Source: Oscillospiraceae bacterium
Lineage (GTDB): Bacteria > Bacillota > Clostridia > Oscillospirales > Oscillospiraceae
NCBI GenBank assembly: GCA_020025515.1
Contig: JAHHRZ010000010.1
Coordinates: 1 to 64,000, forward strand
Reading direction: 5' to 3'
DNA length: 64,000 nucleotides
Position numbers and translations under genes: made by a program. The notes under the pieces are model-generated. The model was given only the letters and a program-made list of their open reading frames with translations. It searched no databases and was not told the origin of the DNA. Positions 32,150 through 41,398 of this stretch are shown piece after piece. The first letter of the stretch is position 1; each line of letters opens with the position of its first letter.

Positions 32150-34240
32150 TTACAGATAGAAAAGCAAGTCAGAGTAGGTGGGATAGGGCCAGTAAGATTT
32201 ATCCGTCATGCGTTCCAGACGGTCGGCCTCCTCCCGCAGGGCGTCCATGGCGGGGATGACCACCTCACAATAATATACGGACTGCTCCTGGGCAGAGCCG
32301 GGCAGGGAGGTCATCCGCTCCTCCAGAGCCTCACAGCGGTCAAAGAGCCGGTCTGTGGTTTCGCTGAGCCGCCGGGCCAGGGTTCGTTCCGCCCGGCAGG
32401 AAAGCCCCGCCTTTTCCTTTGCGGCAATGGCATTGCACAAGGTGGTGGTATAGGAAGAGGCCGCTGGGAAAATCTGATTTTTTGCCATGTCGATCATGGT
32501 TTGGGCCTCAATGTGCAGGATTTTGCAGTAGTTTTCCAGATGGATCTCATATCGGGCCAAAAACTCCGTCCTGGTAAAGATCCCACGCCGGGTCACCAGA
32601 TCCAGATTCTTTTCGGAGATGTAGGCGGGCAGGCACTGGGCGGTGGTCCGCAGATTGGAAAGACCTCTGCGCCGGGCCTCTTCCACCCAGCTGTCATTGT
32701 AGTTGTTGCCGTTGAAAATGATCCGGCTGTGCTCCGTGAGGGCTTGACAGATGAGCTTTTGCAGATCCTCTTCAAAGTTCTGAGCGCCTTCCAGCTGGTC
32801 GGCAAACCACTTGAGCTCCTCTGCCATAATGGTGTTCAGGGCGATGTTGGGGCCGGAAACGGACTGGGAAGAGCCCAGCATACGGAATTCAAACTTGTTG
32901 CCGGTGAAGGCAAGAGGAGAGGTGCGGTTCCGGTCCGTGGTATCCTTGGAGATGGAGGGCAGCACATCCACGCCGATGCGCATGACGGATTTTTCCAGAT
33001 CCTTATAGTTGGTGCCCTGAATGATGGACTCCACCACGGCCTCCAGCTCGTCTCCCAGGAAAATGGACAAAATGGCGGGAGGTGCCTCGTCCCCGCCCAG
33101 ACGGTGGTCATTGCCCGCAGAGGCGATGGTGCACCGCAGCCAGTCCTGATACTCGTCCACACCTTTGATAAAGGCGGACAGGAACACCAGAAACTGGGCG
33201 TTCTGGCTGGGGGTGCGGCCGGGCTTGAAGAGATTCTTCCCGGAGTCCGTGCTGAGGGACCAGTTGTCGTGCTTGCCGGAGCCGTTGACCCCGGCGAAGG
33301 GCTTTTCGTGGAGCAGGCACACGAGACCGTGCTTCTCGGCGGTTTTTTTCATAACCTCCATAATGAGCTGATTGTTGTCGCAGGCGGTGTTTGCGTCGGT
33401 GTAGATGGGGGCCAGCTCATGCTGACAGGGGGCGGCTTCGTTGTGCTTGGTCTTGGACAAAATGCCCAGCCGCCACAGGGCCTCGTCCAGGTCCTTCATA
33501 TAGGCAGCCACCCGGGGCCGGATGGTGCCGAAATAATGGTCGTCCAGCTCCTGACCCTTAGGAGGGGCCGCACCGAAGAGGGTCCGGCCGGTCATGCGAA
33601 GGTCCGGGCGTTTTGCATAGTCCTCCGCGGAAATCAGGAAATACTCCTGCTCCGGGCCTACGGAGGCAATGACCCGCTTGGTCTGGGTGTCTCCGAACAG
33701 CCGCAGGATTCGCAGGGCTTCCCGGCTCACCTCGTCAATGGAACGAAGCAGAGGGGTCTTTTTATCCAGAGCCGCCCCGGTGTAGGAGAAGAACAGGGTC
33801 GGGATGTACAGGCTCCCGTCCTTGACAAAGGCATAGGCAGTGGGGTCCCAGGCCGTATAGCCCCGGGCCTCAAAGGTGGCCCGCAGACCGCCGGAAGGGA
33901 AGGAGGAGGCATCCGGTTCACCCCGCACCAGCTCTTTTCCGGAAAACTCCATGATGACCCGGCCGTCACCGGCAGGAACAATAAAGCTGTCATGCTTTTC
34001 GGCGGTGACACCGGTCATGGGCTGGAACCAGTGGGTGTAATGGGTGGCGCCCTTTTCCATGGCCCACTGCTTCATGGCCTCTGCGATGGCGTTGGCCACC
34101 CAAAGCTCCAGGGGCTTTCCTTCTGCGATGCAGTTTTTCCAGGCGCAGAAGACCGTGGGCTCCAGGCGCATTTTCATGGCTGCTTCATTGAATACATCCC
34201 TGCCGAACATAGCGGGAAGACTGGTGATTTCCTGACTCAT
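32150..34240 (-). CDS. glnA: Glutamine synthetase type III
   Basis: A 696-residue GSIII, as expected for this large class (about 700 residues). VNGSGKHDNWSLS is the GSIII version of the ATP/His region, ASVGPEQEYFLI the metal-binding Glu segment, and GGDEAPPAILSIFLG and NRTSPLAFTGNKFEFR the remaining active-site blocks. It assimilates ammonia into glutamine. ATG 34240 follows AAGGTAAGGTG; the open frame further upstream covers the regulatory leader. Expression is probably set by the leader attenuator at 34277-34391. Confidence 0.96.
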   Translation of the reverse strand: MSQEITSLPAMFGRDVFNEAAMKMRLEPTVFCAWKNCIAEGKPLELWVANAIAEAMKQWAMEKGATHYTHWFQPMTGVTAEKHDSFIVPAGDGRVIMEFSGKELVRGEPDASSFPSGGLRATFEARGYTAWDPTAYAFVKDGSLYIPTLFFSYTGAALDKKTPLLRSIDEVSREALRILRLFGDTQTKRVIASVGPEQEYFLISAEDYAKRPDLRMTGRTLFGAAPPKGQELDDHYFGTIRPRVAAYMKDLDEALWRLGILSKTKHNEAAPCQHELAPIYTDANTACDNNQLIMEVMKKTAEKHGLVCLLHEKPFAGVNGSGKHDNWSLSTDSGKNLFKPGRTPSQNAQFLVFLSAFIKGVDEYQDWLRCTIASAGNDHRLGGDEAPPAILSIFLGDELEAVVESIIQGTNYKDLEKSVMRIGVDVLPSISKDTTDRNRTSPLAFTGNKFEFRMLGSSQSVSGPNIALNTIMAEELKWFADQLEGAQNFEEDLQKLICQALTEHSRIIFNGNNYNDSWVEEARRRGLSNLRTTAQCLPAYISEKNLDLVTRRGIFTRTEFLARYEIHLENYCKILHIEAQTMIDMAKNQIFPAASSYTTTLCNAIAAKEKAGLSCRAERTLARRLSETTDRLFDRCEALEERMTSLPGSAQEQSVYYCEVVIPAMDALREEADRLERMTDKSYWPYPTYSDLLFYL

Positions 34241-34276
34241 CCTTGGGAACACCTTACCTTTCGGGTGAAAAATCTT

Positions 34277-34391
34277 AAAAAAAGGAAACGACACCCAGGA
34301 CGCCGGGAAACAGCGTCCCCCTATCCTGCGGTGTCGATCTGTGTACTGCATTTTAATACATAATACATAAAAGTCTATTCTACGACACCGC
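34277..34391 (-). promoter_or_regulatory. glnA leader: terminator with competing antiterminator
   Basis: On the minus strand the leader first presents GCGGTGTCG (34391-34383), then its exact complement CGACACCGC (34336-34328). The latter is also the 5' arm of a terminator: CGACACC(GC)AGGA pairs with 34300-34289 (TCCT..GGTGTCG), around an inner GGACGC/GCGTCC stem, followed by TTTCCTTTTTTT. So the proximal 9-mer can strip the terminator stem. This is the classic design of a transcription attenuator. The sensed signal (ANTAR protein, other RNA-binding protein or ligand) is not evident; I did not see paired hexaloop hairpins. Confidence 0.7.
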
Positions 34392-34406
34392 AAATTGCAA
34401 GGTGGA

Positions 34407-34435
34407 ATATTAGATGAAATTCCCGGGGTGGTAAA
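34407..34435 (-). promoter_or_regulatory. Likely glnA promoter
   Basis: Minus strand TTTACC (34435-34430), 17-bp spacer, TAATAT (34412-34407). Start near 34400 would put the antiterminator strand GCGGTGTCG almost at the RNA 5' end. Confidence 0.5.
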
Positions 34436-34501
34436 AAGCTCTTTTGGTAAAAGCGTATAAGAATCACCCCGTGGATTTGGTAATGATTTCAAAAACATGA
34501 A

Positions 34502-34530
34502 TTGCAATTCTGCGGAACATTTCGTATAAT
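34502..34530 (+). promoter_or_regulatory. Promoter of the class I aminotransferase
   Basis: TTGCAA (34502-34507), 17-bp spacer, TATAAT (34525-34530), 50 bp before the ATG. Confidence 0.8.
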
Positions 34531-34580
34531 GGTATCGATGACTGGTACCCTGCCGAAATCAGGGAGAAAGGACTTGTACT

Positions 34581-35858
34581 ATGGAACGTTACAGCAATCT
34601 GTGCGCAGAAGCAAGACAGACTGAGCTAAAGCAGGTGAGAGACCTGCTGGAGGACTGGAAAGCCCGCGGGCTGAAGCTGAACATGGCCAGAGGTAAGCCT
34701 GGTGCTGCCCAGTTGGATCTGGTCAGCGACATTTTGACCATTCTTCATGACCCCAAGCAGTGCATGGTCGATGGCATGGACGCAAGAAACTATGGTGAGC
34801 TCTCCGGCCTGCCCTGTGCCCGGAAGTATTGGGCAGACATGCTGGGCTGTCAGCCTGAGGAGACCTTTGTGGGCGGCAGCGCAAGCCTGACCCTCATGTA
34901 TGACACCATTTCCAAGGCCTATACCCATGGCCTGCTCCACAGCCCCCAGCCCTGGTGCAAGCTGGAGCGGGTGAAATTCCTGTGCCCCTGCCCGGGCTAT
35001 GACCGCCACTTCAAGATCACGGAGTCCTTTGGGGCGGAGCTGATCGCAATTCCCATGACCCCCACCGGCCCCGATATGGACATGGTGGAAGAGCTGGTCA
35101 AGGACCCCGCAGTGAAGGGCATCTGGTGTGTGCCCAAGTATTCCAACCCCGACGGCATTATTTATTCCGATGAGACCATCACCCGGATGGCATCTATGAA
35201 GACCGCCGCTCCCGACTTCACCGTTATGTGGGACAATGCCTATTGTGTCCACGAGTTTGACGGCCCCTTCCAGGACTTTCAGGATATCCTCACCATCGCA
35301 AGAGAGTGCGGCAATCCCGACCGGTTCTTTGAATATGCCTCCACTTCCAAAATCACCCTGCCCGGTGCGGGTATTTCCGTGATGGCCTCCTCTGTGGACA
35401 ATATCCAGTACATGCAGAAGCTTCTGGGGGTGCAGCTTATTTCCTATGACAAGGTGAACCAGCTGCGCCATGTGCTGTTCCTCAAGGACCGTGCCCATAC
35501 CCTGGAAGTCATGCAGCGCCACGCCGCTGTTCTGGGACCCAAGTTCAGGAAGGTTCTGGAGCTTCTGGATCGGGAGTTGGCTCCCAGAGGACTGGGTACC
35601 TGGCAGAAGCCCAAGGGCGGCTATTTTGTCTCTTATTTTGCCCCCGAGGGCACCGCAAAGCGGACTTTGGAGCTTGCCAAGGAGGCCGGCGTTGTGATGA
35701 CCGCCGCCGGTGCTACTTATCCCTACGGCAAGGACCCCAGAGACAGCAATATCCGCATTGCCCCCAGCCTTCCCCCTGTGGAGGAACTGGAGCAGGCCAT
35801 GGAAATCTTCTGCCTCTGTGTCCGCCAGGCAGCCCTGGAAAAGCTGCTTGCGCAGTAA
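34581..35858 (+). CDS. Class I aminotransferase (aspartate type Ic)
   Basis: A 425-residue PLP enzyme. KLNMARGKPGAAQLDLV near the N-terminus, PGYDRHFKITE, CVPKYSNPDG and the PLP lysine in YASTSKITLPGAGIS mark the Ic branch of aspartate aminotransferases (the PF12897 type). It probably interconverts aspartate/glutamate and their oxoacids; exact specificity is not visible. Divergent from glnA with a separate promoter, so nitrogen-linked roles are side by side. AAAGGA precedes the ATG. Confidence 0.9.
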   Translation: MERYSNLCAEARQTELKQVRDLLEDWKARGLKLNMARGKPGAAQLDLVSDILTILHDPKQCMVDGMDARNYGELSGLPCARKYWADMLGCQPEETFVGGSASLTLMYDTISKAYTHGLLHSPQPWCKLERVKFLCPCPGYDRHFKITESFGAELIAIPMTPTGPDMDMVEELVKDPAVKGIWCVPKYSNPDGIIYSDETITRMASMKTAAPDFTVMWDNAYCVHEFDGPFQDFQDILTIARECGNPDRFFEYASTSKITLPGAGISVMASSVDNIQYMQKLLGVQLISYDKVNQLRHVLFLKDRAHTLEVMQRHAAVLGPKFRKVLELLDRELAPRGLGTWQKPKGGYFVSYFAPEGTAKRTLELAKEAGVVMTAAGATYPYGKDPRDSNIRIAPSLPPVEELEQAMEIFCLCVRQAALEKLLAQ

Positions 35859-36040
35859 GGGCAGGTTTTTCCCAAAAGACCCCTTTTCAGGGAGAAGGAG
35901 CGGCTGAGATTCGGGTCCTGTGCCTTTGAATTCAGTAAAATACCGTACCTTATTTCACTGCCGGATTTCCGGAAAATAATGGGTTTTCCGGTGGTTATCG
36001 AATCTAATCGTTGAAAATCGATTGCATTGCAGATAAATGC

Positions 36041-36114
36041 TTGCCTCTTGGGCTAAAATGTGATAAAATATGCCTGCGATTTTGTGCCGGAAGGAGAGTT
36101 CTCTTTCCGGCACA
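36041..36114 (+). promoter_or_regulatory. wecA promoter and leader hairpin
   Basis: TTGCCT (36041-36046), 17-bp spacer, TAAAAT (36064-36069). The leader then carries a 10-bp stem TGTGCCGGAA/TTCCGGCACA (36083-36092, 36105-36114) without a T tract, and a weaker GGAGC/GCTCC hairpin before the start codon. Nothing else is seen in 35859-36166. Confidence 0.6.
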
Positions 36115-36166
36115 GAAAATAAGATGGAGCGGCCTGTGTCTGCTCCGATTGATTTGAGGTATTGGT

Positions 36167-37252
36167 ATGAACTCACTTCCTTTTGGGGTTGTGATGCTGC
36201 TGGCCCTGCTGGTGTCAGCGGTGATTTCTTTTGCAACAACACCCTTAGTTAAAAAAATGGCGTATAAAATCGGCGCCATCGATGTGCCTAAGGACGGGCG
36301 GCGAATGCATAAGCAGCCCATTCCCCGGCTGGGCGGCCTCGCCATTGCACTGGCCTTTTTGCTGACCGTTCTGCTGTTTGCGGAGTTGGACCGGCAGATT
36401 CGAGGGATTCTCCTGGGTGCCGTGATCATTGTGGTTTTGGGCGTGGTGGACGACTGCCTTGCTCTGAAGGCCTCCTTTAAATTCGTGGTTCAGATCTTTG
36501 CGGCAGTGGTGGTGATCTATCACGGCTGCACCATCCGATATCTGTCTAACCCTCTGGTTTGCAGCGCTACCCAGTATCTGGATCTCAAAAACTGGTCCGT
36601 TCCCATCACCATTATCTGGATCCTTGCCATTACCAATGCGGTGAATTTCATCGACGGTCTGGACGGTTTGGCGGTGGGCGTGTCCGCTATCTCCGCGGCC
36701 ACTTTGCTGGTGATCGCCCTGCTGGTGGGAGAGGCCGGGATTGCGGTGATCCTGACGGCCCTTCTGGGTGCCTGCCTGGGCTTTTTGCCCTATAACTTCA
36801 ACCCTGCAAAGATTTTTATGGGAGATACCGGCTCCACCTTTCTGGGATTTATTTTGGCCTGCCTTTCGATTCAGGGAATGTTCAAGCTCTATGCGGTCAT
36901 CTCCTTTGCGGTGCCCTTCCTGATTCTGGGGGTTCCCATTTTTGATATCTGTTTTGCCGTAATCCGTCGTCTGGCACGGCACCAAAGCCCCATGCAGGCA
37001 GACCGGGGGCACATTCACCACAGGCTGATCGACATGGGCTTCTCGCAGAAGCAGGCGGTGGCCATCACCTATATGCTCACTGCCATGCTGGGCCTTTCTG
37101 CCGTGGTGCTGACCTCCTCGGGAGAGGGCAAGGCCCTGATCCTCATTGGCAGCATCTTCGTGGTGGGTGCCATTGGCCTGGGTGTGATTTTCAGCAAGAA
37201 TCAGACAGTGCCGGAAGAATCGGAAGAAGAAAATGACGAGGAGCAATCATAA
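36167..37252 (+). CDS. Undecaprenyl-phosphate GlcNAc-1-phosphate transferase
   Basis: A 361-residue polytopic membrane protein (about ten hydrophobic segments) of the MraY/WecA/TagO family. RMHKQPIPRLGG, VVLGVVDDCLAL (the DDxxD-like motif), NAVNFIDGLDGLAVG, FMGDTGSTFLG and RGHIHHRLIDMG are the conserved cytoplasmic loops. It loads GlcNAc-1-P on the lipid carrier for wall teichoic acid-like or other surface glycans. The neighbour encodes UDP-GlcNAc 2-epimerase (0-bp gap), so the unit supplies both the lipid-linked primer and ManNAc. Confidence 0.93.
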   Translation: MNSLPFGVVMLLALLVSAVISFATTPLVKKMAYKIGAIDVPKDGRRMHKQPIPRLGGLAIALAFLLTVLLFAELDRQIRGILLGAVIIVVLGVVDDCLALKASFKFVVQIFAAVVVIYHGCTIRYLSNPLVCSATQYLDLKNWSVPITIIWILAITNAVNFIDGLDGLAVGVSAISAATLLVIALLVGEAGIAVILTALLGACLGFLPYNFNPAKIFMGDTGSTFLGFILACLSIQGMFKLYAVISFAVPFLILGVPIFDICFAVIRRLARHQSPMQADRGHIHHRLIDMGFSQKQAVAITYMLTAMLGLSAVVLTSSGEGKALILIGSIFVVGAIGLGVIFSKNQTVPEESEEENDEEQS

Positions 37253-38407
37253 ATGGATAGAAAAATACGGGTAATGTCCGTGTTTGGTACACGGCCCGAA
37301 GCAATTAAAATGGCCCCCCTGGTGCAGACCCTGGCCCGGCGGCCCGAATTTGAAAGCCTGTGCTGCCTCACCGGCCAGCACCGCCAGATGCTGGACTCCG
37401 TGATGGAGATTTTCCAGCTGGAAGCCCAGTATGACCTGAATATTATGGAGCAGCGGCAGACCCTTTCCACCATCACCACAAAAACCCTGCTGGGGATGGA
37501 GCGGGTTCTGGAGGAGGCAAAGCCCGACCTGATTCTGGTCCACGGGGACACCTCCACCACCTTTGCCGGTGCCCTTGCGGCCTTCTACCACAAGGTTCCT
37601 GTGGGCCATGTAGAGGCAGGCCTTCGGACCTATGATAAGTACTCCCCTTATCCCGAGGAAATGAACCGCACGCTGGTGGGAGACATTGCCCACCTGCATT
37701 TTGCTCCCACCAGGGCCAACGCGGAAAATCTGCGGAAGGAGGCCATCAGAGGCGAAATTTTTGTCACCGGAAACACGGTCATTGATGCCATGAAGACCAC
37801 CGTCCAGCCCGGATTCCGCTTTGAAGAGGACATTCTCAATCATCTGGACTATGTGGGCCGGAAGGTCATTACCCTGACCTGTCACCGTCGGGAAAACTAT
37901 GGCCAGCCCATGGAGGATATCATGTCCGCCGTGGCGGAGATCGTGCGGGAGAATCCTGAGGTAGAGGTGGTCTATCCGGTGCACCTGAGCCCGGTGGTGC
38001 AGGAGTGCGCCAAGCGGATTTTGGGCGGGTTGGACCGTGTCCACCTGATTGCGCCTCTGGACGTGGCGCAAATGCACAATCTGATGGCCCGATCCTACCT
38101 GATTTTGACGGACTCCGGCGGCCTGCAAGAGGAGGCACCCGCCATGGCAAAGCCTGTGCTGGTGCTGCGCCGGGAGACCGAGCGCCCGGAGGCCATTGAG
38201 GCCGGCACCGTGAAGCTGGCAGGGGTGGAGAAGGATCGGATCATTTCCATGACACGGGAGCTGCTCCGGGACCCCACGGCTTACAACGCCATGGCAAAGG
38301 CCGTCAATCCCTACGGAGACGGCAATGCCTGCCAGAGGATTGCGGATGCCATTGCCTGGCACTTTGGCCTTCTGAAGGACCGTCCCCAGGATTTTGAAGC
38401 AAACTGA
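37253..38407 (+). CDS. wecB: UDP-N-acetylglucosamine 2-epimerase, non-hydrolysing
   Basis: A 384-residue WecB/MnaA. The start VMSVFGTRPEAIKMAPLV, VHGDTSTTFAGALAAFY, HVEAGLRTYDKYSPYPEE and TDSGGLQEEAPAMAKP are diagnostic. It interconverts UDP-GlcNAc and UDP-ManNAc for wall polymer linkage units. The gene starts right at the end of the transferase gene and is closed by the terminator at 38415. Confidence 0.96.
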   Translation: MDRKIRVMSVFGTRPEAIKMAPLVQTLARRPEFESLCCLTGQHRQMLDSVMEIFQLEAQYDLNIMEQRQTLSTITTKTLLGMERVLEEAKPDLILVHGDTSTTFAGALAAFYHKVPVGHVEAGLRTYDKYSPYPEEMNRTLVGDIAHLHFAPTRANAENLRKEAIRGEIFVTGNTVIDAMKTTVQPGFRFEEDILNHLDYVGRKVITLTCHRRENYGQPMEDIMSAVAEIVRENPEVEVVYPVHLSPVVQECAKRILGGLDRVHLIAPLDVAQMHNLMARSYLILTDSGGLQEEAPAMAKPVLVLRRETERPEAIEAGTVKLAGVEKDRIISMTRELLRDPTAYNAMAKAVNPYGDGNACQRIADAIAWHFGLLKDRPQDFEAN

Positions 38408-38414
38408 TTGTGTC

Positions 38415-38453
38415 GATGCTGTCTTACCTACCCGGAAGACAGCATCTTTTTTT
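38415..38453 (+). terminator. Terminator of the wecA-wecB unit
   Basis: 11-bp perfect stem GATGCTGTCTT/AAGACAGCATC (38415-38425, 38436-38446) followed by T7. Confidence 0.93.
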
Positions 38454-38571
38454 CTTATGGCCCCTGCCTGTGGATTCTGCTGATCTTCCGGGTTCTAGGA
38501 TGGATAGCGGGGACATACCCTGTAGTAACCCAGGGCAGGAGCGTCCTCCTGCCGAAACTGAAGGAGGCAGG

Positions 38572-40053
38572 ATGGCGATGGAAAAAACACTGTATGAAAA
38601 AATCGCTGCCAGAACCGGCGGCGATATTTATGTAGGCGTGGTAGGCCCTGTCCGAACAGGCAAATCTACCCTCATCAAGCGCATTATGGAGGAGCTGGTC
38701 ATTCCCAATATGGAAGACCCCTACCGAAAGGAGCGGGCCAGAGACGAGCTGCCCCAGAGCGGCTCCGGGAAAACCATTATGACCTCAGAGCCCAAATTTG
38801 TCCCGGAGGAGGCGGTGGAGATCTGCCCCGAAGGGAATGTGAAGCTTCGGGTCCGCATGATCGATTCCGTGGGATATCTGGTGGACGGGGCCGTGGGGGC
38901 CATGGAAAACGGCACCCCCAGAATGGTGACCACTCCCTGGTATGACCACGAGATTCCCATGACCCAGGCCGCGGAGCTGGGCACCAAAAAGGTCATGGAG
39001 GAGCACTGCTCCATCGGCCTTGTGGTCACCACCGACGGCACCATTACGGACATTCCCCGTTCCGAGTACGAGAAAGCCGAAGCCCGGGCCATTGGGGACA
39101 TGAAAGCCACGGGAAAGCCCTTCCTGGTGGTGGTGAACAGCACGGCCCCCCAGGAGCCGGCGGCCCAGTCCCTGCGGCAGACCCTGGAAGAGAGCTGGGG
39201 CGTCCCCGTGGCGGCGGCAGACTGCCAGACCCTGACGGCCCGGGAGCTTCTGGAAATCCTGCAGGATCTTCTGTACGCGTTTCCCATGGGAGAGCTGCGG
39301 GTTCATCTTCCCCGATGGATGGACGCATTGGAGCAGGATCATCCCATTAAGTCCGGGGTGTATGCAGGCCTGCTGGCCCGTGCCAAGGAAATCGGCTCCA
39401 TGGGTCAGGCCAGAGAGATCCTTGGGACCCTGCAGGAATTGGAGCCGGTTTCCGAGGTGATGATCCCGGAAATGGACCTGGGAAACGGTATTGTAAGCTG
39501 CGAGATTCGATTCCCGGAGAGCCTTTATTATGAAATTCTCAGCCAGAGAACCGGCCTGGAGATCACGGAAGAAGGGGAACTTTTGGAGATCCTGACGGAG
39601 CTTTCCGCCATGAAGGCATCCTATGAAAAGATTGCCTCGGCACTGGAGGCGGCAGAGGCCACGGGCTATGGCGTGGTCATGCCCACCAAGGAGGATATGA
39701 AGCTGGAGGCCCCGGAAATGGTTCGCAAGGGGAGCGCCTTTGGGGTAAAGCTAAAGGCCGGGGCCCCCTCCATCCATATGATCCGTGTGGATCTGGACGC
39801 AGAGATCAGCCCCATGGTGGGGGACGAAGGGCAGTCACAGGATTTGGTAAACAGCCTGAAAGCGCAGTATGAGACCGACCGGGAACAGCTTTGGGACAGC
39901 AATATTTTCGGAAAATCTGTCTTTGAAATGGTAAATGACGGCCTGACAGGGAAGCTTCGCCGTTTGCCGGAGGACATCCGGGGAAAATTCCGTGGCTCTC
40001 TGACCCGTACCGTCAACGAAGGGGCATCGGGTATGATCTGCATTTTGTTCTAA
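38572..40053 (+). CDS. spoIVA: Stage IV sporulation protein A
   Basis: A 493-residue SpoIVA, the ATPase that polymerises on the forespore surface as the base of the coat. ARTGGDIYVGVVGPVRTGKS at the N-terminus contains the Walker A, VRMIDSVGYLVDGA the Walker B-like region, and SLTRTVNEGASGMICILF is the conserved C-terminal membrane anchor end. Its presence implies endospore formation. AAGGAGG lies 4 bp before ATG 38572 and 10 bp before ATG 38578 (MEK start as in Bacillus), so the latter is equally possible. A CATACCCT upstream (38513) could be a mother-cell sigma-E -10 but is weak. Confidence 0.96.
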   Translation: MAMEKTLYEKIAARTGGDIYVGVVGPVRTGKSTLIKRIMEELVIPNMEDPYRKERARDELPQSGSGKTIMTSEPKFVPEEAVEICPEGNVKLRVRMIDSVGYLVDGAVGAMENGTPRMVTTPWYDHEIPMTQAAELGTKKVMEEHCSIGLVVTTDGTITDIPRSEYEKAEARAIGDMKATGKPFLVVVNSTAPQEPAAQSLRQTLEESWGVPVAAADCQTLTARELLEILQDLLYAFPMGELRVHLPRWMDALEQDHPIKSGVYAGLLARAKEIGSMGQAREILGTLQELEPVSEVMIPEMDLGNGIVSCEIRFPESLYYEILSQRTGLEITEEGELLEILTELSAMKASYEKIASALEAAEATGYGVVMPTKEDMKLEAPEMVRKGSAFGVKLKAGAPSIHMIRVDLDAEISPMVGDEGQSQDLVNSLKAQYETDREQLWDSNIFGKSVFEMVNDGLTGKLRRLPEDIRGKFRGSLTRTVNEGASGMICILF

Positions 40054-40068
40054 AGAGGGACACAACAG

Positions 40069-40103
40069 CCCCCCGATGTGCGTGCACATCGGGGGGTGCT
40101 TTG
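40069..40103 (+). terminator. Terminator of spoIVA
   Basis: 12-bp perfect stem CCCCCCGATGTG/CACATCGGGGGG (40069-40080, 40085-40096) then TGCTTTG. Confidence 0.8.
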
Positions 40104-40144
40104 TGGTTTGGAGAATCAAATTCGGAACAGGGGCCTATGTACCA

Positions 40145-40735
40145 TCATTCACCGAAGCGTGCTTTCACATACTCCCAAATGATATCGGCGGTCTTTTCAA
40201 TGCCGATGGTGCTGCTGATGCACAGATCATAGTTACGCAAATCGCCCCAGGGGTATTCACTGAAGGAATTGTAGTATGCGGCACGGGACTTGTCCTTTTT
40301 GTTCAGCTCCTTCTCCGGATTGTTCATCACTTCCTTATAGTCCTCCGTGGCTCTGCGGATGCGCTCTTCCAGAGGGGCTTGGATGAAGACCCGGACAAGC
40401 TGAGGATGTTTGCGAAGGACGCAGTCAGCGGCCCGGCCTACAATGACACAGGGCCCCTTCTGTGCCAGCTCCCAGATGACGGAGAACTGGGCGTTGCGCG
40501 CCTGCTCATACACGGAAGGAACCGTAGCCGCAGCATAGACACTGTACAGAAAGCTGGAGGTTTGCTTTTCCTCTACCTCTTCGACAAAATCGGTAGCGAA
40601 GCCGGTTTTCTTAGCGGTAAGGGAAATCAGTTCTTTGTCATAGTAGGCGATGCCTACTTTTTTTGCAAGATACTCGCCGATCAGGCGGCCGCCGGAACCG
40701 TGCTGTCTGGCAATGGTAATCACAACATTCTGCAT
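40145..40735 (-). CDS. Cytidylate kinase-like protein
   Basis: A 196-residue P-loop kinase of the cytidylate-kinase-like family (PF13189 type). ARQHGSGGRLIGEYLAKK is the modified nucleotide loop (GSGGR instead of GxGKS/T), YYDKELI follows, and CVIVGRAADCVLRKHP is the second conserved strand. The physiological substrate is unknown; this family is separate from Cmk. It stands alone, convergent with spoIVA, with its own upstream region at 40736-40800. Confidence 0.85.
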   Translation of the reverse strand: MQNVVITIARQHGSGGRLIGEYLAKKVGIAYYDKELISLTAKKTGFATDFVEEVEEKQTSSFLYSVYAAATVPSVYEQARNAQFSVIWELAQKGPCVIVGRAADCVLRKHPQLVRVFIQAPLEERIRRATEDYKEVMNNPEKELNKKDKSRAAYYNSFSEYPWGDLRNYDLCISSTIGIEKTADIIWEYVKARFGE

Positions 40736-40957
40736 AACGATACCTCCCGAATTATTTATTTAATTTGCTAACTTAATTATACCACGCTTTCCCGCAAATG
40801 AAAAGGGGATTTAGAAAAAATTTTTTTAATTTCGGGAAGAACATCCGTATTTTTCTGAAAGCGTGTCTGAAATTAGGAAGAAACCAGCTGTTCTTTATGG
40901 GAAAAAGGTGGTATAATCAGAAAACCGCCGCAAAATAGAACGCAGAGGATGGATAAA

Positions 40958-41263
40958 ATGAAACATTATGAGCATATCAGTAAGATGGAGACCATTATGA
41001 ACGACCACAGTCGGATGCTGGCCCAGCTCAATGATCTTTTGGATCGTCTGGAAGCGCATCAGCAGGAGCGTCAGGAGTTGATCGCTTATTACTACAGTGA
41101 CCAGCGCAGACAGGACTTGGAGGATGACAACCAGGATCTGATCCCCAAGACCATGCACCGGGGAGTCCTTTCTGAGGACGAAATTTATAATCTAATGAGC
41201 GAAGATTACGAAACAGGCATACGTATGATAGAGCTTGCCTTGAAATTTATCAGGAATGACTAA
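40958..41263 (+). CDS. DUF4298 small protein
   Basis: A 101-residue acidic, helical protein: HYEHISKMETIMNDHSRML, then a DLLDRLEAHQQERQELIAYY segment and GVLSEDEIYNLMSEDYETGI. This is the DUF4298 family, function unknown, likely coiled-coil. ATG 40958 lies nine bases after GAGG; ATG 40949 is too close to it. A TGGTATAAT extended -10 at 40909-40917 is the probable promoter. Confidence 0.8.
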   Translation: MKHYEHISKMETIMNDHSRMLAQLNDLLDRLEAHQQERQELIAYYYSDQRRQDLEDDNQDLIPKTMHRGVLSEDEIYNLMSEDYETGIRMIELALKFIRND

Positions 41264-41398
41264 ATACACCGGTATCAGGGACAGCAATCTGACGAAAGCA
41301 ATCTGGATTTCGTGATTCGATTTGTAATAAGAATGCATTGCATGATGAATTTTTTATCGATATAATATTACCGAAAACAGATAAAGGAAGTGTGTACG

